A stretch of 18,366 nt of DNA from Nitrososphaerales archaeon (GTDB lineage Archaea; Thermoproteota; Nitrososphaeria; Nitrososphaerales; Gagatemarchaeaceae): positions 1 through 18,366 of the forward strand of contig JASHUK010000142.1 of the NCBI GenBank assembly GCA_030040055.1. Reading direction: 5' to 3'. Made by a program: the position numbers and the translations under genes. Shown piece after piece: positions 1 to 7,555 of this stretch. Numbering within the stretch: position 1 is the first letter of the stretch; each line of letters opens with the position of its first letter. Under the pieces are notes generated by a model. It did not search any database, was not told the origin of the DNA, and saw nothing but the letters and a program-made list of their open reading frames with translations.

Positions 1-395
1 GACCTCGTGAGGACTGTCACGGGGAAGCGTCCCCTGCGCAGCACCTCGATGCACCGCCGCGTGAGACGGTACCTCGCCTCCACAGGCTGATAGGGGTCGG
101 AGGCGCTCGAAAGGAACACCTCCTCCCTCCTCAGCCCCCTGAGCTCCCGCTCCAGCACGTAGGGCGCGTTGATCTTCACGTCCACGTACTCTCCCCACGC
201 CCTCTCGTCGTGCGTGAGCGAGGGGGCGTAGCAGTACCTGCAACCATGAGTGCATCCCTTGTACATGTTGGCCGTGTACTCGGATCCCCGTCCGAAATCC
301 ATGCGGTGGAGGAGGGTCGCGCACCGGACCTCCCTGACGGCCACCCTGGACGGCGCCGAGGGCTCCCCTGGCGCAAGGGCTGGAGTGAGCGGCAT
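1..395 (-). CDS. Radical SAM protein, SplB/Rv2578c-like (partial, C-terminus outside window)
   Basis: Only the first 131 codons are present; the gene runs off the left edge. The translation carries GCTHGCRYCYAPS near residues 47-59. This gives the CxxxCxxC radical SAM triad (C48, C52, C55) that binds the 4Fe-4S cluster used to cleave S-adenosylmethionine. The YCYA context and the following SASDPYQPVE segment resemble the family of uncharacterised radical SAM proteins related to spore photoproduct lyase (Rv2578c/PA0069 type). The ATG at 395 is the first start after an in-frame TGA about 15 nt upstream. A weak TATA-like CTAATAG is centred 29 nt before it, which fits a leaderless transcript. The substrate cannot be told from the sequence. 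Family assignment is firm for radical SAM and moderate for the subfamily. Confidence 0.88.
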   Translation of the reverse strand, partial: MPLTPALAPGEPSAPSRVAVREVRCATLLHRMDFGRGSEYTANMYKGCTHGCRYCYAPSLTHDERAWGEYVDVKINAPYVLERELRGLRREEVFLSSASDPYQPVEARYRLTRRCIEVLRRGRFPVTVLTR

Positions 396-420
396 GGGCG
401 AGCAGAGCCGTCACTTGCAG

Positions 421-427
421 CTATTAG
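421..427 (-). promoter_or_regulatory. Putative TATA box for the radical SAM gene
   Basis: CTAATAG on the minus strand is centred at 424, 29 nt before the ATG at 395. That spacing matches the other first genes in this window. It is a weak match to an archaeal TATA element, in the 101-nt gap after the EamA gene, so read-through from that gene is also possible. Confidence 0.35.
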
Positions 428-496
428 CCCAACGTCCTCAGACCGGGGCCGGCCGGGCAGGGCGTCCCGAAACTACTCCTATCCCGCAGGTCGGGG

Positions 497-1405
497 CTAC
501 TTCCAGGTGGTGACCGCGACCGCGGCGATCATCATCCCTCCTCCGACGACGACCGACGCCGTGAACGGCTCAGCTAGGAGAAGGTTCCCCCCAATGACGC
601 TCACGACGGGTATGAGGTAGAGCTGGATCGACAGCCGGGAGACCGCGCCCCTGCTCACCAGGGCATAGAACAGCAGGTAGCCGAACACGATCGAGCCGAG
701 CCCCAGGTACAGCACGCTGACCCACCCGTAGAGCGAGAGCGACGCGGCCTGGCTCAGGAAGCTCTGCGAGAGCAGCGGCAGCATCATCGCGGTCCCGACG
801 AGCCCCGCGGATATCGTGGTGAAGGCCGACCCGTACTTGTGCACCAGCGGCTTCGCCGCAACCGTGAACAGGGCGTAGCAGAAGGCCGCCAGGAGCGCCT
901 CGAATATCCCGGCCGACGACGACAGGTCCGAGAGGTTCACGGAGCCGACGGAGAGGACTACGGCCCCGGCTATAGCCAGCCCGAGCCCTAAGAAGACCTT
1001 GCGGCCGACCCTCTCGCCGAGCAGGAAGTACGACAGTATCACCATGAAGACGGGGCCGAACGCGATGAGGAGCCCCGACAGCCCCGCCGAGAGGGTGGTC
1101 TCCGCGTAGTTGAGCGATATGTGGTACCCTGCCACGTTAGCAAGCGCGACGACTAGCAGCCTCGGCCAGTCCTTCCGCTCGAAGCGGGCCTTCGGCCTCC
1201 CGATTATCGGGAAGAGCGCGACGAACGGGACCGCGGCGACGAACCAGCGCATCAACGCCAGGTTTACCGGCGAGAGCTCGACCTCGGCCTCCTTGATGGC
1301 CACGAAGGCCATGCCCCAGACGAGGCTGAGGGCGACGAGCCCCGAATAGGCGACCGCTGCCTTCCTGTCGCCTGCCGCTGCCTTCATCTGGGCGGACCCT
1401 CCCAT
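497..1405 (-). CDS. EamA/DMT-superfamily transporter (10-TM permease)
   Basis: A 302-residue, very hydrophobic protein with two tandem EamA-like halves of about five membrane segments each. The first half runs from roughly residue 17 to 150 and includes SLVWGMAFVAIKEAEVELSP and the ANVAGYHISLNYAETTLSAG region. The second starts near SSAGIFEALLAAFCYALF. The family exports small metabolites, often amino acids, from the cytoplasm. I chose the ATG at 1405 because a GGAGG Shine-Dalgarno lies 8 nt upstream; the open frame extends further but would overlap livF. It follows livF by 32 nt on the same strand, so it is probably the last gene of the livK-livG-livF unit. An amino-acid or overflow-exporter role is inferred from that context only; the substrate is unknown. 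Confidence 0.9.
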   Translation of the reverse strand: MGGSAQMKAAAGDRKAAVAYSGLVALSLVWGMAFVAIKEAEVELSPVNLALMRWFVAAVPFVALFPIIGRPKARFERKDWPRLLVVALANVAGYHISLNYAETTLSAGLSGLLIAFGPVFMVILSYFLLGERVGRKVFLGLGLAIAGAVVLSVGSVNLSDLSSSAGIFEALLAAFCYALFTVAAKPLVHKYGSAFTTISAGLVGTAMMLPLLSQSFLSQAASLSLYGWVSVLYLGLGSIVFGYLLFYALVSRGAVSRLSIQLYLIPVVSVIGGNLLLAEPFTASVVVGGGMMIAAVAVTTWK

Positions 1406-1437
1406 CGCCGGTGCCTCCTGCCGTCCTGCGATAAAGC

Positions 1438-2163
1438 CTAAGCCTGCGCCTGGAGCCCGAGGTAGAGCCTCCCGAGCTCCTTGTGCGCAAGCAGCTCCGC
1501 GCACCCCCCGCTGAAGATGGTCCTCCCGTCCGCAAGCAGGAAGGCGTCGTCCCCTTCCTCCAGCGCCCTCCTCGCGTTCTGCTCCACGAGCACCGTGGTC
1601 AGCCCCATCCCCTTCGTCAGGGAAGAGACGGTGTCGAGGACCTGCGTCGCCACCTTGGGGGCCAGGTTGGCCGTCGGCTCGTCGAACATAACCACCGTCG
1701 GCTTCCTCATCATCACCATGGCCATCGCGAGCATCTGCCTCTCCCCGCCGCTCAGGTTCAGGGACTTCGTCCCCAGGTACTCCGACAGCCGCGGGAACAG
1801 GTCCAGGGCTCCTTTCATCCTCTCCGGGAGGTCGCCTTCGCTCAGGGTGTACCCCGCCAGCCGGAGGTTCTCCCTCACCGTCAGGTTCGTGAAGACGTTC
1901 TCGTTCTGCGGGAGGTAGGCGACCCCCGCCCTCGCGACCTGCGTGGGGCTCCTGCCGGTCAGGGGGACGCCGTCGAGCGTCACGCTCCCGCTGGAGACCG
2001 AGGCGACCCCGGAAATCGACTTCAGGAGCGTGCTCTTGCCGGACCCGTTCGGCCCGACGACCACCGTGACTCTGCCCGGGGAGGCGCTCATGGAGACGCC
2101 GTTTAGTATCTGCAGCTTCCCGTATCCCGCCACCAGGTCCGTGACCTTCAGGACCCTAGGCAC
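1438..2163 (-). CDS. livF: Branched-chain amino-acid ABC transporter, ATP-binding protein LivF
   Basis: A 241-residue ABC ATPase that powers hydrophobic amino-acid import as the partner of LivG on the inner membrane face. Walker A GPNGSGKST is at residues 37-45, the Q-loop lies in YLPQNENVFTNLTVREN, the signature is LSGGERQ, Walker B is VVMFDEPT and the H-loop region reads VLVEQNARRAL. The phrase VEQN and the short C-terminus are typical of LivF rather than LivG. The start is GTG (2161-2163), which overlaps the end of livG by 8 nt, with GAGG about 9 nt upstream; this indicates translational coupling. Length is normal for the family. Followed by the EamA gene. Confidence 0.95.
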   Translation of the reverse strand: MPRVLKVTDLVAGYGKLQILNGVSMSASPGRVTVVVGPNGSGKSTLLKSISGVASVSSGSVTLDGVPLTGRSPTQVARAGVAYLPQNENVFTNLTVRENLRLAGYTLSEGDLPERMKGALDLFPRLSEYLGTKSLNLSGGERQMLAMAMVMMRKPTVVMFDEPTANLAPKVATQVLDTVSSLTKGMGLTTVLVEQNARRALEEGDDAFLLADGRTIFSGGCAELLAHKELGRLYLGLQAQA

Positions 2164-2917
2164 CGAGGTACGCCTCGATCACCCGCGGGTCCCCTATGAC
2201 CTCGTCCGCCGTCCCGGTCGAGATGACCTTCCCGTAGGCCATCGCCACCACGTGGTCCACGTACCCGAGCGCTATGTCCAGCCTGTGCTCGATCACGAGG
2301 AACGTGACCCCTAGCTCCGTGGACAGCCGCTGTATGGTGGAAAATATCTCGTGCGCGAGGGTCGGGTTCACGCCGGAGATCGGCTCGTCCAGGAGGAGAA
2401 GGTTCGCCCCGCTCATCAGGGCGCGCCCCATCTCGAGCAGCTTCATCTGCCCGCCGCTCAGCGTGCTGGCCTGCTTCTGCCACTGGTCGGAGAGCCCGAT
2501 CACGTCGAGGATCTTCGCAGCCTTCTCGACCGAGGACTCCTCGGCCTTGTGCCAGAGCCTGTGTATGGGGGCCCGCAGGAACCCCTCCCCTGGGTTGTCG
2601 TCGGCGATGAGCACGTTCTCGAGTACGTTGAGCTTGGTGAACAGGGCGGGGATCTGGAAGGTCCTCGCTATTCCCGCCCGGTATACCCTGTGGGGGGCCC
2701 AGCCGGTGATCCTCTGACCTCTGTAGTAGACGTCCCCCGAGTCAGGCTTGTAGAACCCCGAGACCAGGTTGACCAGCGTGGTCTTCCCCGACCCGTTCGG
2801 TCCGATCAGGATGCAGATCTTCTTCTCTTGGAGCGAGAACGAGACGCCGTCCACCGCACGGAGGCTGCCGAATGACTTCGCTAGGTTGTCGATCCGCAGT
2901 ATGCCGCTGTCGGCCAC
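2156..2917 (-). CDS. livG: Branched-chain amino-acid ABC transporter, ATP-binding protein LivG
   Basis: A 253-residue ABC ATPase with Walker A GPNGSGKTT at residues 39-47, the LivG-typical ARTFQIP Q-loop, signature LSGGQMKLLEM, Walker B LLLLDEPISGVNP and the switch histidine in VIEHRLD. It forms the nucleotide-binding dimer with LivF under the LivH-LivM channel. The start is GTG, 25 nt after the livK stop, with no Shine-Dalgarno. A run of seven T on the coding strand stands directly before the GTG, so expression may be lowered relative to livK. The C-terminal segment EVIGDPRVIEAYLGA is the usual LivG ending. Confidence 0.95.
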   Translation of the reverse strand: MADSGILRIDNLAKSFGSLRAVDGVSFSLQEKKICILIGPNGSGKTTLVNLVSGFYKPDSGDVYYRGQRITGWAPHRVYRAGIARTFQIPALFTKLNVLENVLIADDNPGEGFLRAPIHRLWHKAEESSVEKAAKILDVIGLSDQWQKQASTLSGGQMKLLEMGRALMSGANLLLLDEPISGVNPTLAHEIFSTIQRLSTELGVTFLVIEHRLDIALGYVDHVVAMAYGKVISTGTADEVIGDPRVIEAYLGA

Positions 2918-2918
2918 G

Positions 2919-2925
2919 AAAAAAA
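2919..2925 (-). terminator. T7 tract between livK and livG (possible partial terminator)
   Basis: Seven consecutive T on the minus strand lie in the 25-nt gap after the livK stop. Archaeal RNA polymerase can terminate at T-rich tracts without a strong hairpin, and I see no convincing hairpin here. The position would allow more binding protein than ATPase to be made. The tract is short, so full termination is unlikely. Confidence 0.4.
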
Positions 2926-2942
2926 GTTGGAACCAGGGCCCT

Positions 2943-4304
2943 TTAAGGGTAGCCTGGTTGCCAGGTGATTGTATCCGAGGCTGCAGAATAGGTCCCCGCG
3001 AGAACCCACGAGATGGTCCCGTCGTTGTTGACTATCTGGTAGATGTCGTATCCGACCGGGGCTTCGTCTCCGGAGGACTGGAGCTGTGTCCAGCCCGAGG
3101 CTCCGAAGTAGTTGTTCGCGATGCTCGGTAGTGCCGCCTGGATCGCCTTCCCGCTGTTCTGGCCCGTGGCCAGTATCGTCAGCGCAGCAACCCATGTGGC
3201 GTCATACGCGTTGATGGCGTACGAGACCGGGGTCTCGCCCGTCGTCGCGTTGAACTGGGCGATGAACGCGTTGGTCTTCGCTGTGGCCACCGGCGACTCG
3301 CCGATGGTGCTGATCAGCCCGACCTCTGCCGAGGCCGTGGCTACCTCCTGGGAGAACGCGGTGGTGGAGTTGGTGAAGTCAGTGTTCTGAGCCTCACCGT
3401 CCGAGCCGAACCACGTCGTCGCCAGCAGGCCTGGGAAGCTTGACTGCGCCTGCACCAGCATCTGCCCGACCTCTTGGAACCCTATCGCGAGGACCGCGAC
3501 GTGGGCAGCACCGTAGGTGCCGACCGCCGTGTTGTACTCGCTCTGGGCCTGCGTCAGTGTCGGGGTGAAGTCGGTGGCTCCCGTGGCGTATTGGATCTCG
3601 GTTTCCGCGTGGCCGCCGAGCGCCTCGAATCTGACCATCGTGGCGTTCGCCAGTCCGGTCCCGTAGACGCTCTGCTGGTTGATCACGACGATGTCCGTGA
3701 TGTTGTGGTCTACCAGGTTCCTTGCGATGGCGAAGCTCTGCGCCGCGTCATTCGGCACGAACCTGTAGAGGTAGTCGTTCGGGATCGCCAGGCTGATAGC
3801 CGTGGACGAGGGGCTGATGAGGACGATGTGGTTGCTGTCCGCGTACTGGAGGATGTTGCTCGCTTCGCTGCTGGTGAGAGGACCGACCACGACCTGAACG
3901 CCCTCGGACTGGAGAGTCTCTAGGTCTGTCAGGGCGGTCGCCGGGTTGCTCCCGGTGTCCTCAGTGACCGACGCGAACTTCACGTTGGTCACCCCGATGG
4001 TCGTCAGGTAGCTGTTGATGTTGGTGATCGCGAGCTGTACCGCGACCTTGGTCTGGACCCCGATTGCGGACAGTTCTCCCGAAAGGTCGGTCAACTGTCC
4101 GATGGTGATCGTTCCGCTTAGCCCCGCTGTCGACGTGGTAGTCGCCGTCTGCGTGACGGTCTTTCCGCCGACAGTGGTTGTGGCGGTGGACTTCGTCGAC
4201 GCTGTGTATGCATAGGTGATTCCCGCCCCGATTATGAGGCCGATGATCAGTAGTGCTATTGCTATTCCGCTAACTGCAGCTGCTCTTCTGTTGTTTATTT
4301 TCGT
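2943..4304 (-). CDS. livK: Branched-chain amino-acid ABC transporter, membrane-anchored solute-binding protein LivK-like
   Basis: A Leu/Ile/Val-type receptor (Peripla_BP_6-like) that captures the amino acid outside the cell for LivHMGF. The mature domain starts at GTITIGQLTDLSGELS (about residue 64) and contains VVVGPLTSSEASNI, SSTAISLAIPNDYLYRFVPND and the YGTGLAN lobe linker. The reading frame continues 70 codons above the first TTG (4094). It gives a basic KINNRR segment, a hydrophobic helix (about residues 11-33) and a Thr/Ser-rich linker with no lipobox cysteine. No ATG, GTG or TTG exists between the upstream in-frame TAA and that TTG. I placed the start at ACG (4302-4304), 28 nt from the TATA box, where a leaderless start is expected; ATA at 4296-4298 and an indel in the A-run are alternatives. 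Function is secure; the exact start is not. Confidence 0.88.
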   Translation of the reverse strand, partial: TKINNRRAAAVSGIAIALLIIGLIIGAGITYAYTASTKSTATTTVGGKTVTQTATTTSTAGLSGTITIGQLTDLSGELSAIGVQTKVAVQLAITNINSYLTTIGVTNVKFASVTEDTGSNPATALTDLETLQSEGVQVVVGPLTSSEASNILQYADSNHIVLISPSSTAISLAIPNDYLYRFVPNDAAQSFAIARNLVDHNITDIVVINQQSVYGTGLANATMVRFEALGGHAETEIQYATGATDFTPTLTQAQSEYNTAVGTYGAAHVAVLAIGFQEVGQMLVQAQSSFPGLLATTWFGSDGEAQNTDFTNSTTAFSQEVATASAEVGLISTIGESPVATAKTNAFIAQFNATTGETPVSYAINAYDATWVAALTILATGQNSGKAIQAALPSIANNYFGASGWTQLQSSGDEAPVGYDIYQIVNNDGTISWVLAGTYSAASDTITWQPGYP

Positions 4305-4328
4305 AGTCGCCGAAACCGTCTCACAAAC

Positions 4329-4335
4329 TATTTAA
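4329..4335. promoter_or_regulatory. Shared symmetric TATA-like box of the divergent liv units
   Basis: The sequence reads TATTTAA on plus and TTAAATA on minus. Its centre (4332) is 28 nt from the proposed livK start and 31 nt from the livH GTG. No second AT-rich element exists in the 58-nt gap, so one box may serve both directions. Confidence 0.6.
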
Positions 4336-4362
4336 GGCTTGATTCATGTTTACGTTCATCAG

Positions 4363-5307
4363 GTGCCGGGGATTCCCCTCCTTCCGCCGTACGCCATCAG
4401 CGCCGTCGTCTACGGCTCGATATTCGCCCTGATGTGCGTCAGCATCACGCTGACCTACATCACCACCAAGGTCCCCAACTTCGCCCAGGGGGCGCTGGTC
4501 ACCGTCGGGCTCTACACGGGCTTCTCTCTGCTGAGCCTGTACAACATCAGCCCCTACGTTTCGCTGCCCATCTCCTTCCTGTTGGGCGGGGGCGTCGCGA
4601 TAGGCATGTACCTCCTCGTCCTGAGGCCCCTCTCGCGGCGCGGGGCCCCCGTCGTCTCGCTGATGATCGCGACCCTGGCGGTCGACATAATCTTCATCGG
4701 GATCTTCGGGATCTACTCGACCTACCTGTACGAAAGGAAGGGGGTCTTCGACGCCGAGCTCTTCTACGCCCTAGCGGGGGCCGACTTCCGCTTCCTAGGC
4801 GTCCAGGGGGTCGTCATCGTGTCGCCGCTCGCCGTTGCGGCCGTGACCCTGGGCCTCTACCTCATGCTGACGAGGACGAGGTTCGGCCTGGCCATGAGGG
4901 CCACGGTCGAAAACCCGACGCTCGCGAAGGTGGTGGGGGTCAACCCCGGGGCCGTTTACCTGGTCTCCTGGTTCCTGGCTGGCGGGCTGGCCGCGGCAGC
5001 CGGAGTCTTCTACTCTTTCTGGGAGGGGGGCGCCCCCGACGTCGGGTCGATGCTCCTCATCGCGATGTTCGCGGGGAGCATACTGGGAGGCCTCCAGAGC
5101 ATATTCGGGGCCGTCGTCGGCGGCCTGGTGGTGGGCGGGAGCGAGATAGTCGTCACCACGCTCGGGGCCCAGTACTTCGGGTCCTGGGTCACGCCCTACC
5201 AGCCAGGGATCCCGTTGCTGGTGATGGTGGTCACCCTCCTCGTGCTCCCCGGCGGGATAGCGTCGCTGAACTGGCGAAGGCTCCTAAGGCTCGGGAGGAG
5301 GCGCTAG
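4363..5307 (+). CDS. livH: Branched-chain amino-acid ABC transporter permease LivH
   Basis: A 314-residue integral membrane permease with about eight hydrophobic segments. The opening AISAVVYGSIFALMCVSITL and the segment KVPNFAQGALVTVGLYTG match the LivH hallmark 'N-F-A-x-G' near the first helices. A cytoplasmic loop with RTRFGLAMRATVENPTLA corresponds to the coupling region that contacts the ATPases, and GSILGGLQSIFGAVVGGLVVG is the family's typical late helix. I chose GTG (4363), 31 nt from the shared TATA box; the frame also opens with TTG at 4339, but that lies almost on the box. It is followed after 3 nt by livM. The ATPases and the binding protein are on the opposite strand. Confidence 0.93.
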   Translation: MPGIPLLPPYAISAVVYGSIFALMCVSITLTYITTKVPNFAQGALVTVGLYTGFSLLSLYNISPYVSLPISFLLGGGVAIGMYLLVLRPLSRRGAPVVSLMIATLAVDIIFIGIFGIYSTYLYERKGVFDAELFYALAGADFRFLGVQGVVIVSPLAVAAVTLGLYLMLTRTRFGLAMRATVENPTLAKVVGVNPGAVYLVSWFLAGGLAAAAGVFYSFWEGGAPDVGSMLLIAMFAGSILGGLQSIFGAVVGGLVVGGSEIVVTTLGAQYFGSWVTPYQPGIPLLVMVVTLLVLPGGIASLNWRRLLRLGRRR

Positions 5308-5310
5308 ACC

Positions 5311-6414
5311 TTGGCCCTTCTGGGCATCGCCAACTGGCCCGACTTCCTCACGTCCTTGCTCGCCTTCTTCTCGCTCTACCTCATCATCAGCATCAGCCTG
5401 AACATCGAGATGGGGTACGCGGGGATCCCGAACTTCGGGAAGGTGCTGTACTTCATGGGCGGCGCCGCCTTCTCCGGGTCGGTGGCGATCAGGGTCGCTG
5501 CCTGGCTCCTGAACGTGAAGGGCGACCCGATAGGGCTGGACAACTTCATCCTCTCGTACAAGCTCACCCAGCTGCTCCAGTCGAACGTCCCGTACTCCGT
5601 CGCCCTCATGGCACTCACGATCGGCATCGGGGCGCTGGTAGGGGGGCTGCTGGGATACATCTCCATCTTCCCTGCGATACGCCTGCGCGAAGACTACCTC
5701 GCCATGCTGCTGCTGGGGAGCGCCGCCTTCTTCCAGATCTTCCTGTCGAACTACACCCCGATAATAGACGGCCCGTACGGCATCAGCATCCCGAACCTCT
5801 TCGCGTGGGCGGGCCAGTATTCCACGCTCGCGGCGACGCTGCTCATCGCCGGGTTCGCCGCCGTCGTGTATCTCTACGCCGAGAGGCTGGTGAGGTCCCC
5901 TCTCGGGAGGACCCTGAGGGCGATGCGCGACAGCGAGGCCGCGTCCGAGGCCCTGGGCAAGGACACGGTGACCATCCGCAGAAACGTCCTGATAATCGCC
6001 TCGGTGATCACCGGGATAGCCGGGGCGCTCTACACCATATACACGGGGGACACCAACCCGGCGACCTACGACAGGGTCACCTGGACGTTCTGGCCGTGGC
6101 TCATAGTCATAATGGGAGGGGCGGCGAGCAACGCGGGGGTCGCCGTGGGGACCTTCGTCTTCGTCTTCCTCCTCGACTACATCGACGCGACCAAGATCTA
6201 TCTGCAGAACCTGCTCCCGTTCGACGTCACCTGGTTCGAATACCTGCTCTTCGGCTCGCTCCTGATCGTCATCCTGATGGTCAGGCCCCAGGGGATACTC
6301 AAAGAGAAACCCAGCGCGACCATGAAACGGTCGCGCATCGCGGGGGTGATCGACAGGCTGAAGGGGGCGAAGGCTTCGCCTCCGAAGGCTGAACCTGAGC
6401 CGGGCCCGACCTGA
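5311..6414 (+). CDS. livM: Branched-chain amino-acid ABC transporter permease LivM
   Basis: A 367-residue permease that pairs with LivH to form the transmembrane channel. LivM features are the segment ISISLNIEMGYAGIPNFGKV near residues 26-45, FPAIRLREDYLAMLLLGSA, the coupling loop SPLGRTLRAMRDSEAASEAL, and the ending MVRPQGIL. After that comes a charged cytoplasmic tail of about 45 residues rich in Lys, Pro and Glu, a little longer than usual. The start is TTG, 3 nt after the livH TAG, with a strong GGGAGGAG Shine-Dalgarno inside the end of livH, so the two are translated as a pair. It converges on the kelch gene with only 12 nt between stops and no visible terminator in the gap. Confidence 0.94.
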   Translation: MALLGIANWPDFLTSLLAFFSLYLIISISLNIEMGYAGIPNFGKVLYFMGGAAFSGSVAIRVAAWLLNVKGDPIGLDNFILSYKLTQLLQSNVPYSVALMALTIGIGALVGGLLGYISIFPAIRLREDYLAMLLLGSAAFFQIFLSNYTPIIDGPYGISIPNLFAWAGQYSTLAATLLIAGFAAVVYLYAERLVRSPLGRTLRAMRDSEAASEALGKDTVTIRRNVLIIASVITGIAGALYTIYTGDTNPATYDRVTWTFWPWLIVIMGGAASNAGVAVGTFVFVFLLDYIDATKIYLQNLLPFDVTWFEYLLFGSLLIVILMVRPQGILKEKPSATMKRSRIAGVIDRLKGAKASPPKAEPEPGPT

Positions 6415-6426
6415 CGAGAGAAGCCG

Positions 6427-7512
6427 CTACGAAGTCGTGGCCGTCGACAGCGACGAGAGCGAGGCGTAGTACGTGCTGGCGCTCTCTCCTGCCGAACTCC
6501 CGTCGAAGCCCCCGACGCAGTAGAGGTCTGACGACGACGCCACGCACGTCGTCTCGGCGCTGACCGGGTAGCTCGAGGACGCCTTCCAGGAGCCGATGCC
6601 GCTGGAGGACACGGTGGCGTAGTAGGCGGCGCTGGAGTACGAGCCTTCTTCCTGCTCCGCGCCGACGCAGTACATCGTCCCAGAGGAGACTCCGCATGCT
6701 ATCCCGCTCCCGGAGAGCGGATAGGACTCCGTCTTGGTCCACTGCCCGACCCCGGAGGCGGTGAGGACCGCGTAGTAGCTGGTGCTTTCTGGGTTGTCGC
6801 CGCTGTCCGCCCCGCCGATGCAAAAGACGTACCCGGAGGACGCGTAGCAGCTTGGGTAGAAGAGGTTGGAGGGATAAGCGGTGGTCTGCATCCACGCCCC
6901 GACTCCCGAGGCCGACACCTGCGCGTACCACACGGAGTTGCTGGACGTCGCGTCGTCGTTCATCCCGTCGGTCTCGTTGCTGCCCCCGATGCAGAATATG
7001 TACCCTGAAGACGCCACGCACTCCTGGCTGTCTATCGCTATCGGATAAGCCGTCGTCGAGGTCCATGTCCCGACCGTGCCTCCGGCCCCCAGCGGGGCGT
7101 AATAGCTCGAGGCCACGTCGTCGCCGCTGTCGTCGTAGCTCCCCCCGACGCAGTACAGGTAGCCGCCGTAGGCCGCGCAGGCCTGGCCGTTGATGCTCTG
7201 GGGATAGGCCGACGTGCTGAGCGTCCACCCGGTTATGTTCGCCGACGACGACAAGGAGGAGGAGACGTAGACCTCGTTGCGCGGCCCCCCGTTCACGTCC
7301 TCCCCCCCGACGCAGTAGACGTACGAGCCGCTTGCGACGCACTGCTGGCCCGCGACCCCCGCGACGCCGCCGACTTCGAGCGGATACTTCGCTGCCGCGC
7401 TCCACTCCGCGCTGGTGGGAGAGTGCGAGAGGGACGACTCCGCGGCGTAGAGGGCGACCAGGGCGATCACCACTATCACAGCGACGATTATGAGCACCCT
7501 GGAGGTCTTCAT
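6427..7512 (-). CDS. Membrane-anchored six-bladed kelch-like beta-propeller with paired cysteines
   Basis: A 361-residue protein with an N-terminal hydrophobic anchor or signal (residues 5-23), then six repeats of 51-59 residues. Each repeat has a YP, a C-x8-C pair followed by GG or GA (CVASSGYIFCIGG type), an aromatic YY or WY strand and a Trp at the end. Cysteine pairs are at 58/67, 112/121, 165/174, 222/231, 273/282 and 323/332. Trp37 before the first YP probably supplies the strand that closes blade six. The kelch signature (GG, then Tyr, then Trp) is clear; a ligand or enzymatic site is not. It is probably extracellular, with one disulfide per blade. The start ATG has GGAG 4 nt upstream. 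It lies 43 nt behind the zinc-ribbon gene, probably in one transcript. Function unknown. Confidence 0.85.
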   Translation of the reverse strand: MKTSRVLIIVAVIVVIALVALYAAESSLSHSPTSAEWSAAAKYPLEVGGVAGVAGQQCVASGSYVYCVGGEDVNGGPRNEVYVSSSLSSSANITGWTLSTSAYPQSINGQACAAYGGYLYCVGGSYDDSGDDVASSYYAPLGAGGTVGTWTSTTAYPIAIDSQECVASSGYIFCIGGSNETDGMNDDATSSNSVWYAQVSASGVGAWMQTTAYPSNLFYPSCYASSGYVFCIGGADSGDNPESTSYYAVLTASGVGQWTKTESYPLSGSGIACGVSSGTMYCVGAEQEEGSYSSAAYYATVSSSGIGSWKASSSYPVSAETTCVASSSDLYCVGGFDGSSAGESASTYYASLSSLSTATTS

Positions 7513-7555
7513 CCGGCTCCACCCGTCCCGTGGCGCGTGTGGTCCGAGGGGCCCG

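Noticed and set aside
2943..4094. livK starting at TTG 4094
   Set aside because: This would remove the signal/anchor helix and begin inside the first beta strand of the binding domain. The frame upstream encodes a clear export module.
4434..6392. A 652-codon open frame overlapping livH and livM in another frame on plus
   Set aside because: It is Arg/Pro/Gly/His-rich, has no recognisable motif and crosses two well-supported genes. It arises because stop codons are rare in alternative frames of high-GC coding DNA.
6415..6426. Bidirectional terminator between livM and the kelch gene
   Set aside because: The 12-nt gap has neither a hairpin nor a T/A run.
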